A DNA stretch of 13,339 nucleotides from Candidatus Andersenbacteria bacterium RIFCSPHIGHO2_02_FULL_45_11 (GTDB lineage: Bacteria > Patescibacteriota > Andersenbacteria > UBA10190). The translations under genes were made by a program, and so were the position numbers. Position 1 is the stretch's first letter; the number at the start of each line of letters is the position of its first letter. The stretch is from assembly GCA_001817055.1 (NCBI GenBank), contig MHHP01000014.1:1-13339 (forward strand), read 5' to 3'. Under the pieces are notes generated by a model. That model made no database searches and was not told where the DNA came from. It saw only the letters and a list, made by a program, of their open reading frames with translations. Positions 1 through 7,515 of this stretch are shown piece after piece.

Positions 1-548
1 CGATACGTCATTCCAAACCTATCCCTAAGCGGTGCTCCGAGCATACCTACCCGAGTTGTTGCGCCTACGAGTGTAAATTGCGGAAGATCAATTCGTAGCG
101 TTTTCGCTCCCGGCCCCTGCCCTACCACTAAATCAAGAGCGTAACTCTCCATTGCAGGGTAGAGTACCTCTTCAATCGATCTGCTTAATCTATGAATCTC
201 ATCAATAAACAAAACGTCGCCTTCCTGCAAATTAGTCAGAATAGCGGCAAGGTCCGCAACCTTTGTAAGCACCGGCCCTGCCGTTACCCGAATACTCGAC
301 GATAACTCACGCGCAATAATGTATGCCAAACTTGTCTTCCCAAGCCCAGGGGGGCCAGCAAGCAGCACATGCTCTAATGCTTCTCCTCGTTGCTTGGCTG
401 CTTCTAAAAAAACTTGCAGACTTTTCTTGAGATGTTCCTGGCCAGTAAACTCCGCAAGGAGCTTTGGACGCAAGGTAGTATCGAGCGTTTCGTCCTCAGC
501 AACTCTTACACCTGCGACGATACTGGTTTTTGCCTCCTCAATAGCCAT
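1..548 (-). CDS. ruvB: RuvB Holliday junction branch-migration ATPase (partial, N-terminal 182 residues)
   Basis: RuvB is the AAA+ motor that, with RuvA, drives branch migration of Holliday junctions in the cytoplasm. The reading frame starts at the ATG at 548 (MAIEEAKTS) and runs off the left edge, so the C-terminal winged-helix domain is not visible. Visible hallmarks are the conserved LRPKLLAEFTGQE segment (~26-38), Walker A GPPGLGKT (65-72), Walker B VLFIDEIH (~112-119), sensor 1 GATTR (162-166) and LRDRFG (~174-179). These are near-identical to RuvB family consensus. The start is chosen because it gives the normal family N-terminus and because a TATGAT box lies 6 bases upstream. It is divergent from the beta-helix/ruvC genes. 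ruvC is close by, but ruvA is not in the window. Identification is secure. Confidence 0.97.
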   Translation of the reverse strand, partial: MAIEEAKTSIVAGVRVAEDETLDTTLRPKLLAEFTGQEHLKKSLQVFLEAAKQRGEALEHVLLAGPPGLGKTSLAYIIARELSSSIRVTAGPVLTKVADLAAILTNLQEGDVLFIDEIHRLSRSIEEVLYPAMESYALDLVVGQGPGAKTLRIDLPQFTLVGATTRVGMLGAPLRDRFGMTY

Positions 549-583
549 ATACCTATCATACTTGCATATAGTTGCCCTATGCG
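546..583 (-). promoter_or_regulatory. Putative ruvB promoter with -10 box 6 bases from the ATG
   Basis: On the minus strand a TATGAT hexamer (560 down to 555) is separated from the ruvB ATG (548) by six bases. With the usual ~7-base distance from -10 to the transcription start, the mRNA would begin at or next to the ATG, so it would be leaderless. No good -35 hexamer is seen at the expected distance, and no Shine-Dalgarno sequence is present. This is inferred from sequence only. Confidence 0.45.
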
Positions 584-599
584 CTAGAGTAGATAGTTC

Positions 600-733
600 T
601 TTTGCGTAAGACACTGTAGACATTGCTTTTGTGGGGTCTGGGCCCAGATCGGGTTGTGTGGTAACGCCGCAAGGCGACACGACGCTTCTCCTCGACACTT
701 ATCCTTCTCATGTCTACAGCTTCTTGCGCAAAA
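600..733. repeat. Long imperfect inverted repeat (24-base arms) enclosing two smaller hairpins
   Basis: Arms 600-623 and 710-733 are reverse complements at 21 of 24 positions, including a perfect 10-mer CTGTAGACAT / ATGTCTACAG. The 86-base interior holds a perfect 12-base palindrome TCTGGGCCCAGA (637-648). It also holds a stem GTTGTGT (653-659) / ACACGAC (677-683), continued after a 5-base bulge by CGCC-GCAA-GGCG (665-676), a GNRA-type tetraloop. On the plus strand the 7-bp stem pairs fully if one G-U is allowed. On the minus strand that pair becomes C-A, so a plus-strand RNA is favoured. It sits between the divergent ruvB and beta-helix promoters. It could be a structured RNA, a regulatory site or a miniature mobile element. 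I do not recognise the family. Confidence 0.55.
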
Positions 734-769
734 TAGCCGTATGGTATGATGGCGCTAATATATAGAACT
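723..769 (+). promoter_or_regulatory. Putative promoter of the beta-helix gene (extended -10)
   Basis: An extended -10 motif TGGTATGAT (hexamer 745-750) is preceded, at a 15-16 base spacing, by a weak -35-like CTTGCGC (723-729) that falls in the right arm of the inverted repeat. The ATG at 770 lies 19 bases downstream. A second AT-rich candidate (TATATA, 759-764) is even closer. The box overlaps the alternative upstream ATG at 746, which favours the 770 start. Confidence 0.4.
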
Positions 770-1351
770 ATGAATATTCGCATCGCCATAGGGATAGTAG
801 CTGTCTGCATTATTGTAGTCGGCATACATATATACGACTCCAATTTTCGTTTACATGAACCGCTTATTACAGTTATTCGTGACCGTAAGCCCAATTTTCA
901 CACCCCAGCATTTCCCGCAGGGCACCACTTGCCGACACACATCACCGGAAAACTTCACATAGGACCTGCTACAGGAGTTGCTATATTGGGAGATACAACA
1001 ACAATTGAACAAGATAGCGAACTTGTAATTGAGCCGGGCACAACGATTGCTGCAAATGAGTACGCTTCTCTTATAGTAGAAGGAACTCTACTAGCAGAAG
1101 GCACAAAGCAACATCCCATTAATTTCATCACAAATGAACTGCGCGAAGAAAATCGTACATGGAGCGGCATCTTCTTTGCGGACAAAAGTAATGGGACCAT
1201 CAGCAATACAATATTCCACCATGCATCTCCGGGCATAAGCTGCGAAGCTGGGGCAAATACTTCCATTACAGATACAGTATTCTTGCTAGGTAACACGGCC
1301 GTATTTGGCCCTTGCCGCACTGTGCAAGACGCCCCTAATACCATACAATAG
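770..1351 (+). CDS. Membrane-anchored right-handed beta-helix protein, unknown function
   Basis: The predicted protein has 193 residues from the ATG at 770; an in-frame ATG at 746 is possible but overlaps the promoter. Residues ~5-21 (IAIGIVAVCIIVVGIHI) form one hydrophobic helix, so the rest is probably outside the membrane. From ~70 to 183 it has parallel beta-helix rungs: ELVIEPGTTI, LIVEGTLLAEGT, PINFIT, WSGIFF, GTISNTIFHHAS and SITDTVFLLGNT. Two cysteines (158 and 182) could form a disulfide. The domain has few rungs compared with pectate-lyase-like enzymes, and I see no catalytic signature, so binding or scaffolding is as likely as enzymatic activity. The stop codon overlaps the -10 box of ruvC four bases before the ruvC start. 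Fold assignment is fairly sure; function is unknown. Confidence 0.7.
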   Translation: MNIRIAIGIVAVCIIVVGIHIYDSNFRLHEPLITVIRDRKPNFHTPAFPAGHHLPTHITGKLHIGPATGVAILGDTTTIEQDSELVIEPGTTIAANEYASLIVEGTLLAEGTKQHPINFITNELREENRTWSGIFFADKSNGTISNTIFHHASPGISCEAGANTSITDTVFLLGNTAVFGPCRTVQDAPNTIQ

Positions 1352-1355
1352 CGCT
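1344..1355 (+). promoter_or_regulatory. Putative ruvC -10 box overlapping the upstream stop codon
   Basis: TACAAT (1344-1349) is followed by six bases and then the ruvC ATG (1356). The last T of the hexamer is the first base of the TAG stop of the preceding gene. The spacing is the same as for ruvB. There is no clear -35 and no Shine-Dalgarno sequence, so a leaderless transcript is predicted, but this is inference. Confidence 0.38.
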
Positions 1356-1814
1356 ATGATCATTCTAGGGCTGGATCCGGGAATTGCCCGGACTGGTTAT
1401 GGAGTAGTAGATACATCAGCTACGGCAACTTTTATTCGATGCGGATGTATTACAACACTCCCTATCTACTCACTGGAAGAAAGGCTCCTAACCATCGCAA
1501 ACGATGTGAATCAGATTATTGACGATACACACCCCGATATTGCCGTGGTAGAAGAAATCTTCTTCGGAAATAACAAAAAAACTGCCATGGTCACGGCCCA
1601 TGTTCGTGGAATACTCCTTCACATCCTTGCATCACGCCACATTAGCATCCAATCACTAACACCACTCCAAATAAAGTCTCGCTTAACCGGATACGGAGCG
1701 GCATCAAAAGAACAAATGCAGCAAGCAGTAACCCTACAACTCCATCTTACTCAAGTCCCCCAACCGGACGACGCCGCCGATGCACTAGCGGCCGCATTGT
1801 GTGCGACAGTATAA
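1356..1814 (+). CDS. ruvC: RuvC Holliday junction resolvase
   Basis: RuvC is the RNase H-fold endonuclease that cuts Holliday junctions symmetrically to finish recombination. The 152-residue product begins MIILGLDPGIARTGYGVV, with catalytic Asp7. The second acidic site is in VVEEIFFG (~64-71) and the C-terminal acidic pair is in QPDDAADALAAA (~136-147). This gives the full D-E-D-D set expected of the family at normal length. Longer in-frame starts exist upstream (1305), but the family N-terminus is exactly at 1356. ruvB lies nearby on the opposite strand, separated by the beta-helix gene. The TAA stop is embedded in the TATAAT box before the next gene. Confidence 0.96.
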   Translation: MIILGLDPGIARTGYGVVDTSATATFIRCGCITTLPIYSLEERLLTIANDVNQIIDDTHPDIAVVEEIFFGNNKKTAMVTAHVRGILLHILASRHISIQSLTPLQIKSRLTGYGAASKEQMQQAVTLQLHLTQVPQPDDAADALAAALCATV

Positions 1815-1825
1815 TAACCACAACT
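1810..1825 (+). promoter_or_regulatory. Putative -10 box of the PKD-7TM gene, embedded in the ruvC stop
   Basis: A perfect TATAAT (1810-1815) contains the ruvC TAA stop (1812-1814) and lies ten bases before the ATG at 1826. Transcription would start about four bases before the ATG. No matching -35 is seen. The consensus hexamer is clear; the promoter role is inferred. Confidence 0.42.
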
Positions 1826-3349
1826 ATGAAATATCATGTATACATCCCAACCCTCCTAACGCTGCTACTAGTTTTTCCTCTTAGCGCCTTTGGGCAAGAA
1901 GAACGAGATCCAACAGTCCAAATCAAGCAAGGGTCTGAGCAATCCTTTATTGGAAAATCAAATGATTTTTCAATGGGAGAATTTATCTTGCCTCCCGATT
2001 CTCATATTAAAGAGGTTGTATGGAACTTTGGAGATGGGACCCGAACAACAGGTGACGCTGTTCGGCATACGTATGAGCGCCCAGGCAAGTATAGTATTCG
2101 ACTTTCCCTAATTACTGAGGAAGGGGATGTACTGGAAGATACCGGACAAGTTCAGGTATTTAGCAATGTCGCACTACTCCTAGCGGATGAGTCACTCCCC
2201 GAAGATCAGGTAGCCGCAAAAAAGGAACGAGCATCCCAAGAAGATCTTTTTCTCGTAGTGCTACGGGCGGCTCCAGGAGGAACAGAGGTTGTAACAGAAC
2301 AGCTCCTTACAAACCAACTCATTGAAGCCAGAGAGGCAATTCAGAAATCCCCTATTATTATCATTCAAACGTCCGGTAGCGTGGGCTCAAACGTCCTCTC
2401 TAAGTTTGCCCAGCACATCAAACAGGCAAGCGACACCTCTCCTGAAGATCTCTCAATTACAGAGAAGGGAATTATCATGCTTTCAGACACCCCCTTTGGC
2501 GTACTGGCGCCTGCGGCGCAGTCTGCGTTCAATCAACTGCACCCAAGCTATATCCTCCTCTCAAAACCCCAAGCGCTCGATGTACTCCTCAAGCCTCTGT
2601 CACCAGAAGAGGCAAAGCAAAAAATCGTAGGATCTGCGATGGGACATCGTTTATTGGGAGAATTTTCAGCACGAACTATTCGAGATATCGGAATTACCAA
2701 TTTTATGTCATTCGGCATTAACTATCTTGTGAACAAAGGGGTACCGATCAACAGCGTAACACTGATACTCATGCTCCCAGTTATCGCGACCATTCTTTCA
2801 TTCTCGCGCCAGGTAGTCGGAATGAAGGCGTTTGGAATTGTAACACCAGCAATGACAACGCTAAGCTTCCTCGTACTGGGGCTTCCGTATGGACTCATTA
2901 TATTTTCCGCAATTCTAGCATCTGGAACTATTACTCGCCTGCTTATGCGCCAGTTTCATCTGTTATACCTGCCTCGCATGGCGCTCGTACTAACCGGAGC
3001 CAGTCTTGCAATCCTGTTGGTGTTTGGGCTCGGCGCTGCAACGGACAACACAGCGCTTGCATCGTTCTCTATTTTTCCAATATTAATTCTCGCCCTTCTG
3101 GCAGAAGAATTTATCGCACTCCAATTTAAAGCTGGGGCAAAAAGCGCCCTCACAGTAACTGCGTGGACTCTCGGACTATCTATCGGGTGCTACTTCATCG
3201 TAAGCTGGCAACTCTTACGAACACTATTTGTTTCGTATCCCGAGATAGTGCTATTAGCAATTCCTCTCAACATTCTTCTAGGGCGATGGACTGGGCTGCG
3301 CCTTACCGAATATATCCGGTTTCGGAGACTTCTTCGATACATGCAATAG
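1826..3349 (+). CDS. Exported PKD-domain protein fused to a 7TM_transglut-type seven-helix membrane domain
   Basis: The 507-residue product has a signal peptide at 1-23 (hydrophobic LLTLLLVFPLS, then AFGQ). A PKD domain follows at ~45-112, with VVWNFGDGT and HTYERPGKYSIRL. Next is an alpha/beta-like segment of unknown type (~115-260). The C-terminal half has about seven helices (~311-327, 333-352, 354-369, 385-403, 411-428, 442-462, 470-488). This half carries hallmarks I associate with the 7TM domain usually found behind an inactive transglutaminase: GIVTPAMT, LLYLPRMALVL, FPILILALLAEE, YPEIVLL and LLGRWTGLRLTEYIRFRR. Here the usual transglutaminase-like ectodomain appears replaced by PKD plus the unknown segment. 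In known genomes this membrane protein pairs with a RimK-like ATP-grasp ligase and a RimB-like protease; the next gene encodes both. It may be a receptor or translocating partner for that ligase. The start is chosen for the signal peptide. Confidence 0.85.
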   Translation: MKYHVYIPTLLTLLLVFPLSAFGQEERDPTVQIKQGSEQSFIGKSNDFSMGEFILPPDSHIKEVVWNFGDGTRTTGDAVRHTYERPGKYSIRLSLITEEGDVLEDTGQVQVFSNVALLLADESLPEDQVAAKKERASQEDLFLVVLRAAPGGTEVVTEQLLTNQLIEAREAIQKSPIIIIQTSGSVGSNVLSKFAQHIKQASDTSPEDLSITEKGIIMLSDTPFGVLAPAAQSAFNQLHPSYILLSKPQALDVLLKPLSPEEAKQKIVGSAMGHRLLGEFSARTIRDIGITNFMSFGINYLVNKGVPINSVTLILMLPVIATILSFSRQVVGMKAFGIVTPAMTTLSFLVLGLPYGLIIFSAILASGTITRLLMRQFHLLYLPRMALVLTGASLAILLVFGLGAATDNTALASFSIFPILILALLAEEFIALQFKAGAKSALTVTAWTLGLSIGCYFIVSWQLLRTLFVSYPEIVLLAIPLNILLGRWTGLRLTEYIRFRRLLRYMQ

Positions 3350-3362
3350 AGCGTGAAGCCAT

Positions 3363-4670
3363 ATGGCACCATTTATACATAAAGGCTGGGGAGATATTCT
3401 GGGCATGAATGCTCGAATGATCGACTACATCCGAAAATCAAACTCTCCGGCATCCATCCGACTCGCAAACAATAAACTGGCAACAAAAAAGGCGCTCCAG
3501 AAAGCAGGGCTGGCAACTCCTCGCCTTTTTTCCGTGATTAAGAATCGCTCTGAATTGAAACACTTTAGATGGACACGCCTCCCCTCTTCGTTTGTATTAA
3601 AACCAACATCCTCGTCAGGCGGAGGTGGTATTGTCGTCATTTTTGGACGGAACAAGCAAGGAAACTGGGTAAAAGCGAGCAGAGACGAGGTATTTATCCC
3701 CGATTTACGAGAACATATTATGGATATTCTAGACGGAAACTTCTCGAAGAGCAGCGTTCCTGATACGGCGTTTTTTGAACAAAGGGTCAAAATACATGCC
3801 GACCTAAAGCCATATAGCGTAAAAGGAATTCCCGATATTCGCGTTATCGTATACAACCAAGTGCCCGTAATGGCAATGCTACGCCTGCCTACCGAGGAAT
3901 CCGAAGGCAAAGCAAACTTGCACATGGGTGGAATTGGAGTGGGAATAGACTTATCACTCGGAACTACTACAACCGCAATCCTGCACCATCGCCTCATTTC
4001 AGCAGCCCCCCATACACGGCTCGCTCTTGCTGGCATTCACATTCCATTTTGGAATGACATCCTTCTCCTCGCAAGCCGTGCCTCTTCAGCCTGCGGACTC
4101 AATTACGTCGGAGTGGACATTGCAATCGACCGAGAAGATGGCCCGCTTGTACTTGAAGTAAACGCGCGGCCAGGGCTCGATATTCAATTTGCCAACCTTG
4201 CCCCACTAAAGTCACGCCTCAATCGAGTAGAAGGCCTCACAACAAAAAGTATCGAGAAAAAAATTCAGCTGGCAAAAAACCTATTCGGCGAAGAGCTTGA
4301 GCACGAAATTGAGGAGGTTTCCGGCCACACAGTCTTAAGCATCGAAGAGAAGGTTATTATTTTTGACCAAGATGGGCAACAACACTCTTTGCTGGCAAAA
4401 GTAGATACGGGAGCATACCGAACGACCATTGATGAAGGTGTTGCAAAAAAAATCGGAATCGATAAACCAGTTATTGTTCATAAGGGTGTGCGAGGGGCAC
4501 TAGGCACACAAACAAGGCCAGTAATCGCGCTTTCTATGAGCATTCGCAACAAAAACATCAAAACGGAGGCTTCTATGGTAGATAGATCCCACATGAAATA
4601 TGACATGATTTTAGGAAGGCGAGACTTGAGGGGGTTTCTTGTAAATCCCGGTAAGCTGCGTCGTACGTGA
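3363..4670 (+). CDS. RimK-like ATP-grasp ligase fused to a retropepsin/RimB-like aspartic protease
   Basis: The product is a 435-residue cytoplasmic two-domain protein. Residues 1-~300 are an ATP-grasp ligase of the 'alpha-L-glutamate ligase-like' type: N-terminal GWGDILGMNARM, the ATP-binding Lys in FVLKP (K80), a glycine-rich SSSGGGGIVVI loop (83-93), the hinge FFEQ (E139) and the metal-binding LEVNARPG (E265, N267). Residues ~325-435 are a retropepsin-fold RimB-like domain: catalytic DTGA (348-351), MVDRSHMKYD and the hydrophobic-Gly MILGR (415-419). Ligase and protease are usually separate genes; here they are one chain, joined by a charged linker (~290-325). By family analogy the first domain would form an amide bond between an amino acid or peptide and a target, and the second could cut it. 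The substrate is unknown. The gene lies 13 bases after the PKD-7TM gene, so the two are probably cotranscribed. No strong ribosome-binding site is seen. Confidence 0.88.
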   Translation: MAPFIHKGWGDILGMNARMIDYIRKSNSPASIRLANNKLATKKALQKAGLATPRLFSVIKNRSELKHFRWTRLPSSFVLKPTSSSGGGGIVVIFGRNKQGNWVKASRDEVFIPDLREHIMDILDGNFSKSSVPDTAFFEQRVKIHADLKPYSVKGIPDIRVIVYNQVPVMAMLRLPTEESEGKANLHMGGIGVGIDLSLGTTTTAILHHRLISAAPHTRLALAGIHIPFWNDILLLASRASSACGLNYVGVDIAIDREDGPLVLEVNARPGLDIQFANLAPLKSRLNRVEGLTTKSIEKKIQLAKNLFGEELEHEIEEVSGHTVLSIEEKVIIFDQDGQQHSLLAKVDTGAYRTTIDEGVAKKIGIDKPVIVHKGVRGALGTQTRPVIALSMSIRNKNIKTEASMVDRSHMKYDMILGRRDLRGFLVNPGKLRRT

Positions 4671-4685
4671 TATACTTAGCACACT
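4668..4685 (+). promoter_or_regulatory. Putative extended -10 promoter of the PBP gene
   Basis: TGATATACT (4668-4676) fits an extended -10 (TGnTATAAT-like). Its TGA is exactly the stop codon of the ATP-grasp gene. The PBP ATG follows nine bases after the hexamer. Extended -10 promoters tolerate a missing -35, and none is seen here. The role is inferred. Confidence 0.42.
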
Positions 4686-7511
4686 ATGCCAACTCGACGC
4701 TACCATAGGCAACCCCGGATTGCGGCTATCATCGGCCAACGACTTTTATCGCGCCGCGCTATTCCGGCAATACTCACCGTAGCCGGAATTGGCCTTCTCA
4801 TATCAGCAGCCACCGTGCTATGGTGGAGCCGCGACTTGCCCGACCCGAGCAATATTCAACAAAACCCCATAAATGAGTCCACAAAAATATACGATTATAC
4901 AGGAACACATTTATTGTACGAGATCGGAGAGGCAAAGCTCACGCGCGTTGATCTTGCCGACATGTCCCCCCTACTAATTAAAGCAACACTTGCCGCAGAG
5001 GACGACAAGTTTTATGAGCATAATGGAATTGCAATCTCTGGAATTCTTCGTGGAATTATCCTCAAGCCCTTAAGCGGCCAACGCGCGCAGGGAGGTTCAA
5101 CAATTACCCAACAGCTCATAAAAAATTCAATCTTATCACCGGAACGAACGATTCAACGCAAGGTGAAAGAGTGGGTGCTTGCTATTGAGCTGGAGCAACG
5201 GTTTACCAAAGACCAAATTTTGGAAATGTACTTAAATACAATCCCGTATGGAAGCAGATCTCATGGCGTAGAGGCTGCAGCACAAACATTTTTTGGCACA
5301 TCTGCAAAAAACTTGAATATCGCTCAGTCGGCAACCCTCGCAGCAATGGTGCAGGCACCCACCTACTATTCACCCTATGGCTCTCACCAGGAAGACCTAA
5401 AAACGCGCCAAGAATATGTCATTGGACGCATGAAAGACCTCGCAATGATTACACCCGAAGAAGCGGATAGAGCTAAGGGAGAATCGCTTGTATTCCAGAA
5501 GGCATCAGAAAATATTCAGGCTCCTCATTTCGTCTTTTATATTAAAGAACTTCTGGATGAAGAATACGGAGAACGAGTAGTAGACCAGGGTGGCCTCAAA
5601 GTCATAACGACGCTCGACATGAACCTGCAGCTCATTGCAGAAGAAACATTAAAGAAGTATCGAGATCGTCTAAAGGTTGGGGGCGCCAAGAATGCATCGC
5701 TAGTTGCAATGAATCCGAAAAATGGAGATGTGTTAAGCATGGTTGGTTCAATAGATTATTTTGATGCTGACATCGATGGAAATGTGAATGTTTCTATAAG
5801 AAAACGATCGCCAGGCTCCTCTATTAAGCCGTTCGTATACGCCGCGGCGTTCCAAAAAGGCTACCGGCCAGAAACAATTCTCGTAGATGCGGAAACAGAC
5901 TTTGGACAAGGGTACATACCAAAAAACTACGACTTGCAGCAACACGGGCCCGTGAGCATGCGCCAAGCGCTTGCAAGCTCGTACAACATTCCTGCCGTTC
6001 AAACGCTATACTTAGCAGGCGTAAAATATGCAGTTGAGCTTGCACAAAAAATGGGGCTTGCGACCCTTACCGATCCCGACCGATATGGACTTTCGCTCGT
6101 GTTAGGTGGTGGCGAAGTACGACTCCTAGACCTAACAAGCGCCTACGGGGTATTCGCAAACGAGGGTGTCCGCTTTCCTTCAAGAGCTATCTTGAAGGTT
6201 GAGCACGGAAAAGAAACCCTCTTTGACGTATCCAAAGAACCTCCAAAGACAGGAGAAATTGCACTCGAACCCCAGACCGCCCGCATGACAACCGATGTCT
6301 TAGCAGACAACAGTGCTCGCGCAGCTGTATTTGGAAGCAATAGCGCATTAACGCTAGGGATACGACCCTCCGCCGCCAAGACGGGTACAACTCAAGACTT
6401 TCGAGATGGGTGGACGGTAGGCTATACCCCATCTTTAGTAACAGGGGTGTGGACTGGGAACAATGACAATTCGCCTATGAACGGAAAATCTGCAGGAGCA
6501 CATACCGCCGCTCCAATTTGGAACGAATTTATGAAACGCGCCCTAGAAAAGACGCCCATTGAGCGATTCACGGCGCCTGAAGTCCTCCCCCCTGCAGCAC
6601 ACCCCATCATTGGCGGCGCACTACCCGAGGTAAAGGGAAAGTGGGTCCCAGAGACACAAACGCTCTACACAATTGATTGTCCTATTGATTCTGGGCAAAT
6701 CCGCACGTTTAAAGAACTTCGAAGCATCCTCTTCTATACGCGCAAAGGAGACCCCAACGGCCCTCCCCCTGCCCGAGCCGAGGCAGACCCGCAGTTTGTG
6801 CATTGGGAAGCTGCCACAGCAGCATGGAGAGAAAAGCATGCCAAAGAAAAGAAGGATGATATAAATGAACCGATGTACGTATCGTCACTCCCAACGCCTT
6901 CATGCAACATTGGGAGCAGCGATGAACTGCCAAAAGTTAAAATCACATCACCCGAAGGAACAGTGCTAAAAGAAAGCCCTGTTACTGTGCGCGCAGAGAT
7001 AGACTCACCTCATCCCATTAAGACTGTTCGCTTCCTGCTAGATAACCAGGAAATCGCATCCCGAGGGCCCAACGATTCATACGAAGCGGCCTTCTCATTT
7101 CCCCCTTCTTTTTCTGGAAGAAAAACATTACTCATTCAAGCAATCACCGAAAACAGTCTTATCGGAACAGCTCATCGCACATTCATTATCAATCCAGACT
7201 CCTCGGCTCCAAAAGTAACCCTACATACACCTGCTAATAACGCGACCATAGCAGCAACATCTTTCCCGCTTGAAATTAAAACTACCGCCACAGACACGAG
7301 CGGCATTACACTGGTAGACATTCTATACACAAAAGAAGGAAGCGAAGGAACAAAACGAATTGCACGAGTTTCTTCCCCTACCGGCAATAATAGGTACGAT
7401 ACAAAGTGGCAAGATGCTCCCGGCTCAGGCACATACACCATATACGCCGTTGCGTACGACAAAACAGGCAACACGGCTGAATCCGAACGAAAGACTATAA
7501 TAATTAAGTAA
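4686..7511 (+). CDS. Class A penicillin-binding protein (GT51 plus transpeptidase) with two C-terminal Ig-like domains
   Basis: The 941-residue bifunctional peptidoglycan synthase has a membrane anchor (~26-48, ending VLWWSRDLP). The GT51 glycosyltransferase shows catalytic E105 in EDDKFYEHNG, then GGSTITQQLIKN, RKVKEW (E162) and ILEMYLNTIPYG. The transpeptidase motifs are SSIKP with nucleophile S378 (SxxK), SYN (432-434) and KTGT (565-568). All key residues are present, so both activities should be intact. Beyond the usual end of PBP1a come a Pro/Lys-rich linker with two cysteines (in TIDCPID and PSCNIG) and two Ig-like domains (~748-838 and ~841-941). These could bind wall polymers or partners. 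I leave the symbol empty because pbpA/mrcA/ponA usage varies. It is the last plus-strand gene and converges on the exonuclease gene. Confidence 0.95.
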   Translation: MPTRRYHRQPRIAAIIGQRLLSRRAIPAILTVAGIGLLISAATVLWWSRDLPDPSNIQQNPINESTKIYDYTGTHLLYEIGEAKLTRVDLADMSPLLIKATLAAEDDKFYEHNGIAISGILRGIILKPLSGQRAQGGSTITQQLIKNSILSPERTIQRKVKEWVLAIELEQRFTKDQILEMYLNTIPYGSRSHGVEAAAQTFFGTSAKNLNIAQSATLAAMVQAPTYYSPYGSHQEDLKTRQEYVIGRMKDLAMITPEEADRAKGESLVFQKASENIQAPHFVFYIKELLDEEYGERVVDQGGLKVITTLDMNLQLIAEETLKKYRDRLKVGGAKNASLVAMNPKNGDVLSMVGSIDYFDADIDGNVNVSIRKRSPGSSIKPFVYAAAFQKGYRPETILVDAETDFGQGYIPKNYDLQQHGPVSMRQALASSYNIPAVQTLYLAGVKYAVELAQKMGLATLTDPDRYGLSLVLGGGEVRLLDLTSAYGVFANEGVRFPSRAILKVEHGKETLFDVSKEPPKTGEIALEPQTARMTTDVLADNSARAAVFGSNSALTLGIRPSAAKTGTTQDFRDGWTVGYTPSLVTGVWTGNNDNSPMNGKSAGAHTAAPIWNEFMKRALEKTPIERFTAPEVLPPAAHPIIGGALPEVKGKWVPETQTLYTIDCPIDSGQIRTFKELRSILFYTRKGDPNGPPPARAEADPQFVHWEAATAAWREKHAKEKKDDINEPMYVSSLPTPSCNIGSSDELPKVKITSPEGTVLKESPVTVRAEIDSPHPIKTVRFLLDNQEIASRGPNDSYEAAFSFPPSFSGRKTLLIQAITENSLIGTAHRTFIINPDSSAPKVTLHTPANNATIAATSFPLEIKTTATDTSGITLVDILYTKEGSEGTKRIARVSSPTGNNRYDTKWQDAPGSGTYTIYAVAYDKTGNTAESERKTIIIK

Positions 7512-7515
7512 ATCT

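Noticed and set aside
600..733. The inverted repeat as 5S rRNA, SRP RNA or a tRNA
   Set aside because: I compared both strands with the known conserved bases of these RNAs (5S loop C, the SRP GGAA/AGCA helix 8, the tRNA T-loop) and found none of them.
600..733. The inverted repeat as a transposon with target-site duplication
   Set aside because: The flanks (ATAGTTC on the left, TAGCCGT on the right) show no convincing direct repeat, and there is no second copy in the window. It is kept only as one possibility.
577..894. A 105-codon minus-strand open frame between ruvB and the beta-helix gene
   Set aside because: It runs across the inverted repeat and the start of the beta-helix gene, shows no recognisable fold or start signal, and is best explained as a shadow frame.
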